Assembly (NCBI GenBank): GCA_024404875.1
Contig: JAKSPK010000022.1
Coordinates: forward strand, 1 to 40,249
Direction of reading: 5' to 3'
Length of the DNA stretch: 40,249 nt
DNA from: Oscillospiraceae bacterium
GTDB lineage: Bacteria > Bacillota > Clostridia > Oscillospirales > Ruminococcaceae
Shown: one piece after another, positions 26,861-33,099 of the stretch
Layout: the number at the start of each line of letters is the position of its first letter
Numbering within the stretch: the first letter of the stretch is position 1
The notes under the pieces: model-generated
Seen by the model: only the letters and a program-made list of their open reading frames with translations
Databases searched by the model: none
Told to the model about the DNA's origin: nothing
Position numbers and translations under genes: made by a program

Positions 26861-27283
26861 ATGAAGATTCGATTTCAGATCGACCTTGACCGCGCAGACG
26901 GCGAGCTGTTGGCCGGCGGTACCGACCTCGCAGGCGCGCTCTGCGTGCTGCTGGAATCTTCCGGCGCACTGCGCTCCGGAACCGGTTCGCTGGAGACCGA
27001 TGCTGCAGCTGGTTCAAGACTGGTCTTTGCCGCGCATCCGGAGCTGGGCGTCTCTCTTTGCATGGAGGACGGCGGGGAGATCCGGCTCACCTGCGGCAGC
27101 CGCGATGCACTGGAAAAAACGGTCGAGGTACGGGCGGAGAAGTCTGTCTCTGCCGGGCTGTTCCTGCCGCTTGCGGAGGCGCTTGATGCGATCCGTTATT
27201 TTGCCGAGACCGGTACATCGGATCCGTTCGTGACATGGATCACGCCGGAGGAGCTGCCGGAGGGTGGCTGCTATTTCTTCTGA
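26861..27283 (+). CDS. Unknown small protein, possibly Imm1-like
   Basis: This 140-residue acidic protein has alternating beta-strand-like segments and ends in LPLAEALDAIRYFAETGTSD and a VTW motif. An amphipathic helix followed by 'FxxTG...VxW' resembles the end of Imm1-type immunity proteins, but the match is by eye and weak. AAAAGGAGACATAGTT precedes the ATG. It lies 15 bp after the Imm7-like gene and 18 bp before queA, so it is in the same operon. If neither family holds, it should be called hypothetical. Confidence 0.5.
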   Translation: MKIRFQIDLDRADGELLAGGTDLAGALCVLLESSGALRSGTGSLETDAAAGSRLVFAAHPELGVSLCMEDGGEIRLTCGSRDALEKTVEVRAEKSVSAGLFLPLAEALDAIRYFAETGTSDPFVTWITPEELPEGGCYFF

Positions 27284-27301
27284 CAGATGGGAAGGAGCAA
27301 T

Positions 27302-28339
27302 ATGGAAACTGATTTCACAAAACGCAGTACTTATTATTATGATCTGCCGCAGGAACTGATTGCGCAGACGCCGGCTGAGCCGCGCAGCGCATCCAGACTG
27401 CTCTGTGTGGACCGCAGCAACGGTGCGCTCTCACATCATCATTTCTATGAACTGGGACAATTTCTCCGCAAAGGCGACCTGCTGGTCATGAATGATTCCC
27501 GTGTCCTTCCTGCGCGGCTTTACGGCGAGCGCGAGGATACAGGTTCGCCGATTGAATTTCTGCTGCTGAAGCCCGTTGGTGAGAAAGTCTGGGAGATCAT
27601 CTGTAAGCCCGGCAAAAAGGCAAAGCCCGGCAGAAGATTTCGCTTCGGGCGTGGACTTACGGCGGAGATTCTTGATCATGCAGAGGACGGCGGCCGCATT
27701 GTGCGGTTTGAGTGTGAAGGCAGTCTCTATGCTGTCCTGGACGAGATCGGACAGATGCCCCTGCCGCCGTACATCACAGAAAAGCTGACGGACAAGGAAC
27801 GCTATCAGACGGTTTATGCGCGGGAGGTTGGTTCCTCCGCCGCGCCGACGGCCGGCCTGCATTTTACGCCGGAGCTGCTCAGCGACTTGAAAGCGCAGGG
27901 TATCGAAGAGGCATTCGTGACGCTTCATGTCGGACTCGGAACCTTCCGCCCTGTCAAGGAGGACGATATCCGCAAGCACCATATGCACATTGAGCATTAC
28001 ACGATCCCGCAGGAGACTGCCGAGAAAATCCGGCAGACGAAGGCCGCTGGCGGAAGAGTGATTGCCGTCGGTACGACATCCTGCCGGACTTTGGAGGGCG
28101 CCGCAGCAGAATTCGGTGAGATCTGCGCCTGCGAAGGCGATACCGGCATCTTCATCTATCCGCCCTATAATTTCAAGGTCATCGACGGGCTCATCACGAA
28201 TTTCCATCTGCCGGAATCGACGCTCATCATGCTCGTTTCGGCATTCGCCGGCTATGATAATATCATGAACACCTACAAAACAGCCGTGCAGGAACGCTAT
28301 CGCTTTTTCTCATTCGGTGATGCAATGGCCATTCTCTGA
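27302..28339 (+). CDS. queA: S-adenosylmethionine:tRNA ribosyltransferase-isomerase QueA
   Basis: QueA moves the ribosyl group of AdoMet to preQ1 in tRNA, giving epoxyqueuosine at position 34. The 345-residue protein shows the N-terminal YDLPQELIAQTP, MNDSRVLPARL, the SSAAPTAGLHFT signature, HVGLGTFRPV, GTTSCRTLE and C-terminal NFHLPESTLIMLVSAFAG. The ATG at 27302 follows GAAGGAGCAAT and is preferred to the frame start at 27287. Queuosine synthesis genes (tgt, queG) are not in the window. It is the second tRNA-modification gene in this operon after miaB. Confidence 0.97.
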   Translation: METDFTKRSTYYYDLPQELIAQTPAEPRSASRLLCVDRSNGALSHHHFYELGQFLRKGDLLVMNDSRVLPARLYGEREDTGSPIEFLLLKPVGEKVWEIICKPGKKAKPGRRFRFGRGLTAEILDHAEDGGRIVRFECEGSLYAVLDEIGQMPLPPYITEKLTDKERYQTVYAREVGSSAAPTAGLHFTPELLSDLKAQGIEEAFVTLHVGLGTFRPVKEDDIRKHHMHIEHYTIPQETAEKIRQTKAAGGRVIAVGTTSCRTLEGAAAEFGEICACEGDTGIFIYPPYNFKVIDGLITNFHLPESTLIMLVSAFAGYDNIMNTYKTAVQERYRFFSFGDAMAIL

Positions 28340-28350
28340 GGGACTGTGGA

Positions 28351-29085
28351 ATGATCATTCTGATAATCTTGCTGCTTCTGCTGCTGGCGAACGCGGCAGG
28401 ACTGCTCCTGACCGGAAGTCGGCGCTTTCTGATCGGTACGGCGGTCTGCGCGGGATTTCTCGCAGCATGGCTTTATTGCAGGCGCAAAAAGCCGCAGGAG
28501 AAGCCGAATGCTCTGATCCTGCTGACGCCTCTCTGCATCTGTGGATGCATGATGCTGTTTGCGCCGATCTATAAAGAATCACGGCAGCTTTGGCGCTATC
28601 CGTTTCAGCGGAAACTGCACAGCATTTACAACAGTACGCCGAAATGGTTGCCGGATTTTTCCGGCGATGTGCAGTCGGATTATGTATTTGATACGATTCC
28701 GTCCATTATGCAGGGATCCGGTCATTACAGCGTGCGCTTTGTGACCTCGCCGGAACGCGCTGCGGAGATCGAAAAGCAATTTGCGGAGCGGGCGCAGTTC
28801 ATTGCTGATCTGCCGGATACGAGCCATGATTCGATATCTGTGCCGGAGCCGGAATGGAAGAATATTCCGGATAAACAAGAAGACTGGGACGGTATTGTGC
28901 CTTTGCTTTGCGATGAAGCATTCTGGTATCCGGAAGGAGAACCGCTCGAAGGGACGAAAATCTGCTTTCTTGATCTCCACGGCAACTGGAATCATCCGGG
29001 CAGCTCTGCTGTGATCGTCAACAGCCGGACGGGCGCGGTGCAGTATTTGCAGTTCGGCTGGACATCGCTTGCATACGGAGGATGA
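28351..29085 (+). CDS. Unknown membrane protein with extracytoplasmic or cytoplasmic C-terminal domain
   Basis: Not recognised. The 244-residue protein begins with closely packed hydrophobic segments (about 1-20, 25-45 and 55-75), then a soluble domain rich in Trp, Pro and Tyr (about 80-244), ending in aromatic strands (VIVNSRTGAVQYLQFGW). It starts 11 bp after queA and its stop overlaps the next gene region, so it belongs to the operon. The soluble part has no motif I can name. Confidence 0.55.
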   Translation: MIILIILLLLLLANAAGLLLTGSRRFLIGTAVCAGFLAAWLYCRRKKPQEKPNALILLTPLCICGCMMLFAPIYKESRQLWRYPFQRKLHSIYNSTPKWLPDFSGDVQSDYVFDTIPSIMQGSGHYSVRFVTSPERAAEIEKQFAERAQFIADLPDTSHDSISVPEPEWKNIPDKQEDWDGIVPLLCDEAFWYPEGEPLEGTKICFLDLHGNWNHPGSSAVIVNSRTGAVQYLQFGWTSLAYGG

Positions 29086-29087
29086 AT

Positions 29088-29546
29088 ATGATCTATACGG
29101 AACTGACGCTGCGCGCCGCACGGATCGCAGAGCAGGCGCACCATGGACAGTATGACAAAGGCGGAATGCCCTATATCCTGCATCCGCTGACCGTTGCCGC
29201 AGAGATGGAGGACGAGATCACGACCGCCGCCGCACTGCTGCACGATGTGGTCGAGGATACGACAGTGACGATCGGGATGCTCGAAGCGGAGTTTCCGCCG
29301 GAGGTGACGGAAACGCTCCGGCTGCTGACGCATGATCCCGAAGAGGATTATTTTGACTATGTACGCCGGATCCGCAGCAATCCGCGGGCGCGGGCAGTCA
29401 AGCTCGCAGACCTGCGGCATAATATGGATATCCGGCGGCTCCCGCCCGAAGCGGCGGCATCCGAAAGGACGGCGGCGCGGCTGGGAAAATACCGCAGAGC
29501 CGTCGAGCTCCTGACAGAGAATACGAACGAACAAACCAGAGTTTAG
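29088..29546 (+). CDS. Small HD-domain phosphohydrolase (SpoT/MESH1-like HD)
   Basis: The 152-residue protein is a stand-alone HD domain of the RelA/SpoT type: AHHGQYDKGGMPYILHPL, the metal-binding HDVVEDT and KLADLRHNMD occur in the family order. Such single-domain proteins can be (p)ppGpp or other nucleotide hydrolases; the synthetase domain is absent. GGAGG lies six bases before the ATG at 29088, while the ATG at 29082 would leave no spacing, so the shorter start is preferred. The last codons run into a GC-rich palindrome (29531-29624), which may have altered the C-terminus. Confidence 0.8.
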   Translation: MIYTELTLRAARIAEQAHHGQYDKGGMPYILHPLTVAAEMEDEITTAAALLHDVVEDTTVTIGMLEAEFPPEVTETLRLLTHDPEEDYFDYVRRIRSNPRARAVKLADLRHNMDIRRLPPEAAASERTAARLGKYRRAVELLTENTNEQTRV

Positions 29547-29624
29547 TGGTGTCTCCGACGGATTTATATTGGGGCTCCGCCCCCACATAGCTTCGTTAGA
29601 AGCACCGCCAAATCCCGGTTTGTT
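29531..29624. repeat. GC-rich nested palindrome at the 3' end of the HD gene
   Basis: ACAAACC (29531-29537) pairs with GGTTTGT (29618-29624), GGATTT with AAATCC inside it, and GGGGC-TCC-GCCCC (29571-29583) forms the tip. A T-run follows on the plus strand (GATTTTTCC). It could be a mobile palindromic element inserted at the gene end that now serves as terminator of the long operon. It overlaps the final codons of the HD gene. Confidence 0.5.
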
Positions 29625-29740
29625 TGTCTGATTTTTCCTGAAAAAGCGCGCATAATCGCATCCCGCGGTGATATAATACAAAGGCAGACGCGGTGCCGCA
29701 AAGCGGTCTGCGCTGCAAATTCCGCGAAATGAGGAAATCA

Positions 29741-29953
29741 ATGATGTGGGATAAGCTTGCTTTGATTCTGCTGGTCATCGGCGGGATCAACTGGGGGCTT
29801 GTCGGTATTTTTGAGCTGGATCTTGTCGCATGGATGTTCGGCGGTGCCGCATCCGTCGTGAGCAGACTGATCTACATTCTGGTGGCGCTTTCCGCCGTCT
29901 GGTGTATTTCGTTCCTGTTCCGCGACCGCTCTCCGGCACGGCTGGAGGCCTGA
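29741..29953 (+). CDS. DUF378 family small membrane protein
   Basis: The 70-residue protein has two membrane helices with GGINWGLVG in the first and a short Arg-rich tail, which is the DUF378 pattern. The function is unknown. I take the ATG at 29741 (or 29744) with GAGGAAATCA before it; the longer frame from 29693 adds a non-hydrophobic stretch with no ribosome site. TATAAT at about 29670 may be its -10 box, though no good -35 was found. A terminator follows. Confidence 0.8.
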   Translation: MMWDKLALILLVIGGINWGLVGIFELDLVAWMFGGAASVVSRLIYILVALSAVWCISFLFRDRSPARLEA

Positions 29954-29973
29954 TCCCTCAGCCCCCTCAGATC

Positions 29974-30011
29974 AAACCCCTGTGTGCGGTACCGCCGGAT
30001 GCAGGGGTTTT
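29974..30011 (+). terminator. Intrinsic terminator after the DUF378 gene
   Basis: AAACCCCTG pairs with CAGGGGTTT, with an inner GCGGTACCGC palindrome and a T-run at the end. It lies 20 bp after the stop codon. Confidence 0.85.
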
Positions 30012-30101
30012 CTCTGCGGCTTGATTCGACAGATTTCCCTTCGCGATATGCCCAAATTTTGAGAAAAGATTCGTACAGATTGACAAAAAGTTCTTTGAGA
30101 C

Positions 30102-30130
30102 TTGCGTTTTTAAGCAAAATATGATATACT
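30102..30130 (+). promoter_or_regulatory. Sigma-A promoter for the aldose epimerase gene
   Basis: TTGCGT (30102-30107), 17 bp and TATACT (30125-30130) precede the AGGAGG-led ATG at 30194 by about 63 bp. A separate TTGACA at 30080-30085 has no matching -10 box. Confidence 0.6.
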
Positions 30131-30193
30131 GAAATGAATGGAATATTTTGTGCTGAAACAGACAGTTTTATACAGAAGGAGGATACCTGTATC

Positions 30194-31198
30194 ATGAATA
30201 CAACTCAGCAAACTACCCTCAACGGTACGCCCTGCATTATGCTCTCCTCCGGCGGGTATGAGGCATATATCGCCTATGAGCTCGGCTCCAATGTCATCCG
30301 TCTGCGCGACACCGTAAACGGGATTGATGTGTTTCGCTTTTCACCGGACAACACGCCCGAGATCCTGCGTCAGTCCGCGGAGGTCTGGGGACTGCCCTCG
30401 CTCTATCTGCCGAACCGCTTTGCAGACGGTGTTCTGAAAACCTCCGATGCAGTCTATCATCTTCCTGTCAACGAGGCCGCACCCTACAATAACCATATCC
30501 ACGGCTTCCTGCATAAGCGCGTCTATGAGGTCGTGTCACATCACGCAGACGAGAACTGCGCTGTCGTCAAGACTGCATACAACTATGATGAGAACGATCC
30601 TTTCTTCGTGTATCTCCCGCTCCGCTTCCGCGTCGAGCTGACCTTTACTCTCAGTGAATACGGTCTGGAGCATAAGTTTGCTATCTTCAATCTGTCTGAT
30701 AAGGCGCTGCCGATTTCTTTTGCAACGCATACGACCATCCAGGCTCCGTTCCTTGATGGCGCAAAGCCGGAAAATATGCGGCTGACCGTTCCGATCGGAA
30801 AACGCTGCGAGCTGAATGAGCGTTGCCTGCCGACCGAGCGCCTGCTGGATCTCAAGCTCTCCGATCTCGAATACAAAAACGGAACGAAATGCCCGGTGCT
30901 CCAGAATCTCGACAACGATATGTATCAGGCAGAATCCGGCAAGCTTGGCGATCAGGCTTTCTATGGCGTGATCGTTGAGGATGAGCCGAGCGGCAGGAAG
31001 ATCTGCTATGAGGTTTCGCCGGAGTATAAATTCTGGATCATCTGGAATGACAAGGGCTTCAACGGCTATTTCTGCCCGGAGCCGATGACAGCTATGATCG
31101 ATGCGCCGAATCTCGATCTGCCGTCCGAGGTGACAGGCTATCAGGAATTGAAGCCGCATGGTGTCTTTGAGGCAAATCAGAGATTCTTTACAGTCTGA
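30194..31198 (+). CDS. Aldose 1-epimerase family protein
   Basis: The 334-residue beta-sandwich protein matches the galactose-mutarotase family: HIHGFLHKRVYEV (compare NHIHGF with the substrate-contacting histidine), THTTIQAPF in the middle, and KFWIIWNDKGFNGYFCPEP near the C-terminus. Family members convert alpha and beta anomers of hexoses in the cytosol. It is not close enough by eye to call GalM itself; it could be an aldose 1-epimerase-like sugar-phosphate mutarotase. AGGAGG precedes the ATG at 30194, 20 codons inside the longest frame. It stands alone between terminators. Confidence 0.8.
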   Translation: MNTTQQTTLNGTPCIMLSSGGYEAYIAYELGSNVIRLRDTVNGIDVFRFSPDNTPEILRQSAEVWGLPSLYLPNRFADGVLKTSDAVYHLPVNEAAPYNNHIHGFLHKRVYEVVSHHADENCAVVKTAYNYDENDPFFVYLPLRFRVELTFTLSEYGLEHKFAIFNLSDKALPISFATHTTIQAPFLDGAKPENMRLTVPIGKRCELNERCLPTERLLDLKLSDLEYKNGTKCPVLQNLDNDMYQAESGKLGDQAFYGVIVEDEPSGRKICYEVSPEYKFWIIWNDKGFNGYFCPEPMTAMIDAPNLDLPSEVTGYQELKPHGVFEANQRFFTV

Positions 31199-31218
31199 GA
31201 ATTATACATAAAAAGAAT

Positions 31219-31252
31219 AATGTCCGGAGATCTTGATCGGTCTCCGGACATT
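31219..31252 (+). terminator. Intrinsic terminator after the epimerase gene
   Basis: AATGTCCGGAGA and TCTCCGGACATT pair perfectly (12 bp) around a 10-nt loop and are followed by TT and a T-rich tail. Confidence 0.9.
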
Positions 31253-31352
31253 TTGTATTTTAGATTGCACGCGCACAAACACTTCTGCTTTGAGCCTGAT
31301 TCAACATCTTGTTATAGTATATACGCAGAAAGCGATTTTTGACCGGCGCAGA

Positions 31353-31382
31353 AAAGCCCCGAAGCGCAGACTTCGGAGCTTT
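31353..31382 (-). terminator. Intrinsic terminator after upp
   Basis: On the minus strand AAAGCTCCGAAG and CTTCGGGGCTTT form a stem with one mismatch, ending in TTTT. It lies 69 bp past the upp stop. The remaining bases of the 252-bp gap between the epimerase and upp show nothing else. Confidence 0.75.
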
Positions 31383-31450
31383 CATGAGTATGATATATTC
31401 CGCACTGTTGTAAAATGTTCGCATGACATTTTGCGGCAGATATGCGTGTA

Positions 31451-32080
31451 TCAGTCCGTGCCGAAAATGCGGTCGCCGGCATCGCCGAGACCGGGCACGA
31501 TATAAGCGTTCTCATTCAGATGATCGTCGAGACAGCCAATGTAAATGTCAATATCCGGATGTGCTTCCTGCAGGGCCTTGAGTCCCTCCGGCGCAGCGAT
31601 GACACACATGAACTTGATCTGTGAGCAACCCTTCGATTTCAGGAAATCGACAGCCTGAATCGCGGAGCCGCCCGTCGCAAGCATCGGATCCGGGACGATG
31701 ACGAGCCGTTCTTCAATGCCGGCCGGCAGCTTACTGTAATATTCATGCGGCATATGGGTTTCCTCATCGCGGTAAAGTCCGATGTGGCCGATCTTCGCGG
31801 CTGGGATCAGGCGGAGAACACCGTCTGTCATGCCGAGACCAGCGCGCAGGATCGGAACGACTGCGGGCTTCTTTCCGGTCAGCACAGGCTCTTCTGCTGT
31901 TGCGATCGGTGTTTTGACAGTGATGCGGTCCATCGGCAGGTCACGCAGCGCTTCATAGGTCATAAGCATTGCGACCTCCTCAACAAGAATGCGGAAATCC
32001 CTTGTGCCAGTGCGCTCATCGCGCATCAGCGTGATCTTATGACGGATCAGCGGATGATCCAGAATGATAGTCTTGCCCAT
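31451..32080 (-). CDS. upp: Uracil phosphoribosyltransferase
   Basis: Upp salvages uracil with PRPP to UMP. The 209-residue length is standard. Motifs include [19 protein letters not shown], the PRPP loop [14 protein letters not shown], and the C-terminal uracil-binding [13 protein letters not shown]. The ATG at 32080 ([11 protein letters not shown]) follows AAAGGACAGGCGAAAT. It has its own promoter (32130-32158), so it is transcribed independently of the candidate RNA gene upstream. Confidence 0.97.
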   Translation of the reverse strand: MGKTIILDHPLIRHKITLMRDERTGTRDFRILVEEVAMLMTYEALRDLPMDRITVKTPIATAEEPVLTGKKPAVVPILRAGLGMTDGVLRLIPAAKIGHIGLYRDEETHMPHEYYSKLPAGIEERLVIVPDPMLATGGSAIQAVDFLKSKGCSQIKFMCVIAAPEGLKALQEAHPDIDIYIGCLDDHLNENAYIVPGLGDAGDRIFGTD

Positions 32081-32129
32081 ATTTCGCCTGTCCTTTCGCA
32101 TTTTTCGGATTGCTCAGCGCTCCGTCATT

Positions 32130-32158
32130 ATTATAGCACAGATCAGTTCTGAATGCAA
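32130..32158 (-). promoter_or_regulatory. Sigma-A promoter for upp
   Basis: On the minus strand TTGCAT (32158-32153), 17 bp and TATAAT (32135-32130) lie 50 bp before the upp ATG. It lies downstream of the candidate RNA's terminator. Confidence 0.8.
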
Positions 32159-32185
32159 GTGCTGAAAAGAATCATATCCGCTGAA

Positions 32186-32387
32186 AAAAAGAAAAATCAC
32201 TGCCGAAGCAGTGATAAAACTATTTTGCTTTCGCACTAGTTTTTCAGAGAAGCAAATGTGTACCGGCATTTGCTTCAGATACACCGAATTAACAGTACGG
32301 AGAGGGATTTCAGCGAGAGGGGTGGCTGAAAATGACTGTGCTTCCGGTGCCGGATGTTTTTGCAGGGATGAGGTTCATCTCAACTAT
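32186..32387 (-). ncRNA. Candidate structured noncoding RNA, about 200 nt
   Basis: The minus strand has a promoter (32394-32422), about 200 nt of sequence without a plausible gene, and an intrinsic terminator (ATCACTGC-TTCG-GCAGTGAT at 32215-32196, then a T-rich tail). Between them, in transcript order, lie the hairpins GATGA/TCATC (32379-32367), TTTCAGC/GCTGAAA (32331-32308), GAAGCAAATG/CATTTGCTTC (32276-32249) and AAAACTA/TAGTTTT (32243-32216). upp downstream has its own promoter, so this is probably not just a upp leader. The longest start-to-stop frame inside is only 22 codons and lacks a ribosome site. It matches no riboswitch, tmRNA or RNase P pattern I recognise; 6S RNA and the raiA RNA class are the alternatives of similar size. 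Confidence 0.6.
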
Positions 32388-32393
32388 GGCTAT

Positions 32394-32422
32394 ATTATAA
32401 CATACCCGACTAAACAATTCAA
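32394..32422 (-). promoter_or_regulatory. Promoter of the candidate noncoding RNA, with an overlapping palindrome
   Basis: On the minus strand TTGAAT (32422-32417), 17 bp and TATAAT (32399-32394). The -35 box falls within a perfect inverted repeat, ACAATTCA-ATGA-TGAATTGT (32414-32433), which could be an operator. Confidence 0.65.
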
Positions 32423-32433
32423 TGATGAATTGT
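32414..32433. promoter_or_regulatory. Operator-like perfect inverted repeat
   Basis: ACAATTCA and TGAATTGT are separated by ATGA and cover the -35 region of the RNA promoter. A related half-site GAATTGT recurs near 32484, upstream of spoVAC. The rest of the spacer between 32434 and 32549 is AT-rich leader of spoVAC with TATAAT-like boxes but no firm promoter. Confidence 0.4.
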
Positions 32434-32549
32434 ACTGTAACACTGTTATTTCATCTCCGCTTTGAAATATCTGGATGAATTATCACGAATTGTATAATGT
32501 ATAATTGTAAATAATACGGGGAATATAGCGACAGATAGGAGATGAGATC

Positions 32550-33023
32550 ATGACAAAGATCATTCATTCGCAAGGTATCCGTGAACCGGCACCGCAGGCC
32601 TATGCTGCAATGGTGGCGCGCGCCTCCCGCCGGACTGATGTTATCATGACGGGACTGAAAGCATTTCTGATTGGCGGGAGCATCTGCACAGTCGGTGAAG
32701 TGGTGCGGCAGATTTTGCTGCAAAACGGACTGGAGCAGGATACCGCTTCCGCGTGGACATCTGTGATCCTCGTATTCATTGCAGCGCTGCTGACCGGCAC
32801 GGGGCTTTATCAGAAGCTCGCAAAGCATGGCGGCGCGGGTACGCTTGTGCCGGTCACGGGCTTCGCGAACGCGGTCGCGGCAGCTGCTGTCGAGGCAAAG
32901 ACTGAGGGGTATGTTACGGGCATTGGTACAAAAATCTTTACGATCGCGGGGCCGGTCATTCTCTACGGGACAGCAGCATCTGTTGTCTACGGCCTGCTCT
33001 ATTATCTCTGGCTGCGCTTCTGA
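32550..33023 (+). CDS. spoVAC: Stage V sporulation protein AC (SpoVAC) homologue, isolated
   Basis: The 157-residue membrane protein carries the family stretch GGAGTLVPVTGFANAVAAAAVE followed by GYVTGIGTKIFTIAGPVILYG, and four or five hydrophobic segments. In Bacillus SpoVAC belongs to the SpoVA complex that moves dipicolinic acid across the spore inner membrane and can act as a mechanosensitive channel. SpoVAD and SpoVAE genes, normally downstream, are absent here: recQ converges 64 bp later. AGGAGATGAGATC precedes the ATG. SpoVAEb is a less likely reading. Confidence 0.8.
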   Translation: MTKIIHSQGIREPAPQAYAAMVARASRRTDVIMTGLKAFLIGGSICTVGEVVRQILLQNGLEQDTASAWTSVILVFIAALLTGTGLYQKLAKHGGAGTLVPVTGFANAVAAAAVEAKTEGYVTGIGTKIFTIAGPVILYGTAASVVYGLLYYLWLRF

Positions 33024-33046
33024 TTTTTGACGGTCATACGCGCCCC

Positions 33047-33099
33047 CCTCAAAAATCCATGGACAGCCGGCGGCTTGAATGATCTGGTTATTTTTGAGG
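33047..33099. repeat. Inverted repeat between spoVAC and recQ
   Basis: CCTCAAAAAT (33047-33056) and ATTTTTGAGG (33090-33099) are perfect complements. AGCC-GGC-GGCT forms a small stem between them. The right arm overlaps the last codons of recQ. It may act as a two-way transcription stop for the convergent genes, though the loop is long. Confidence 0.4.
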
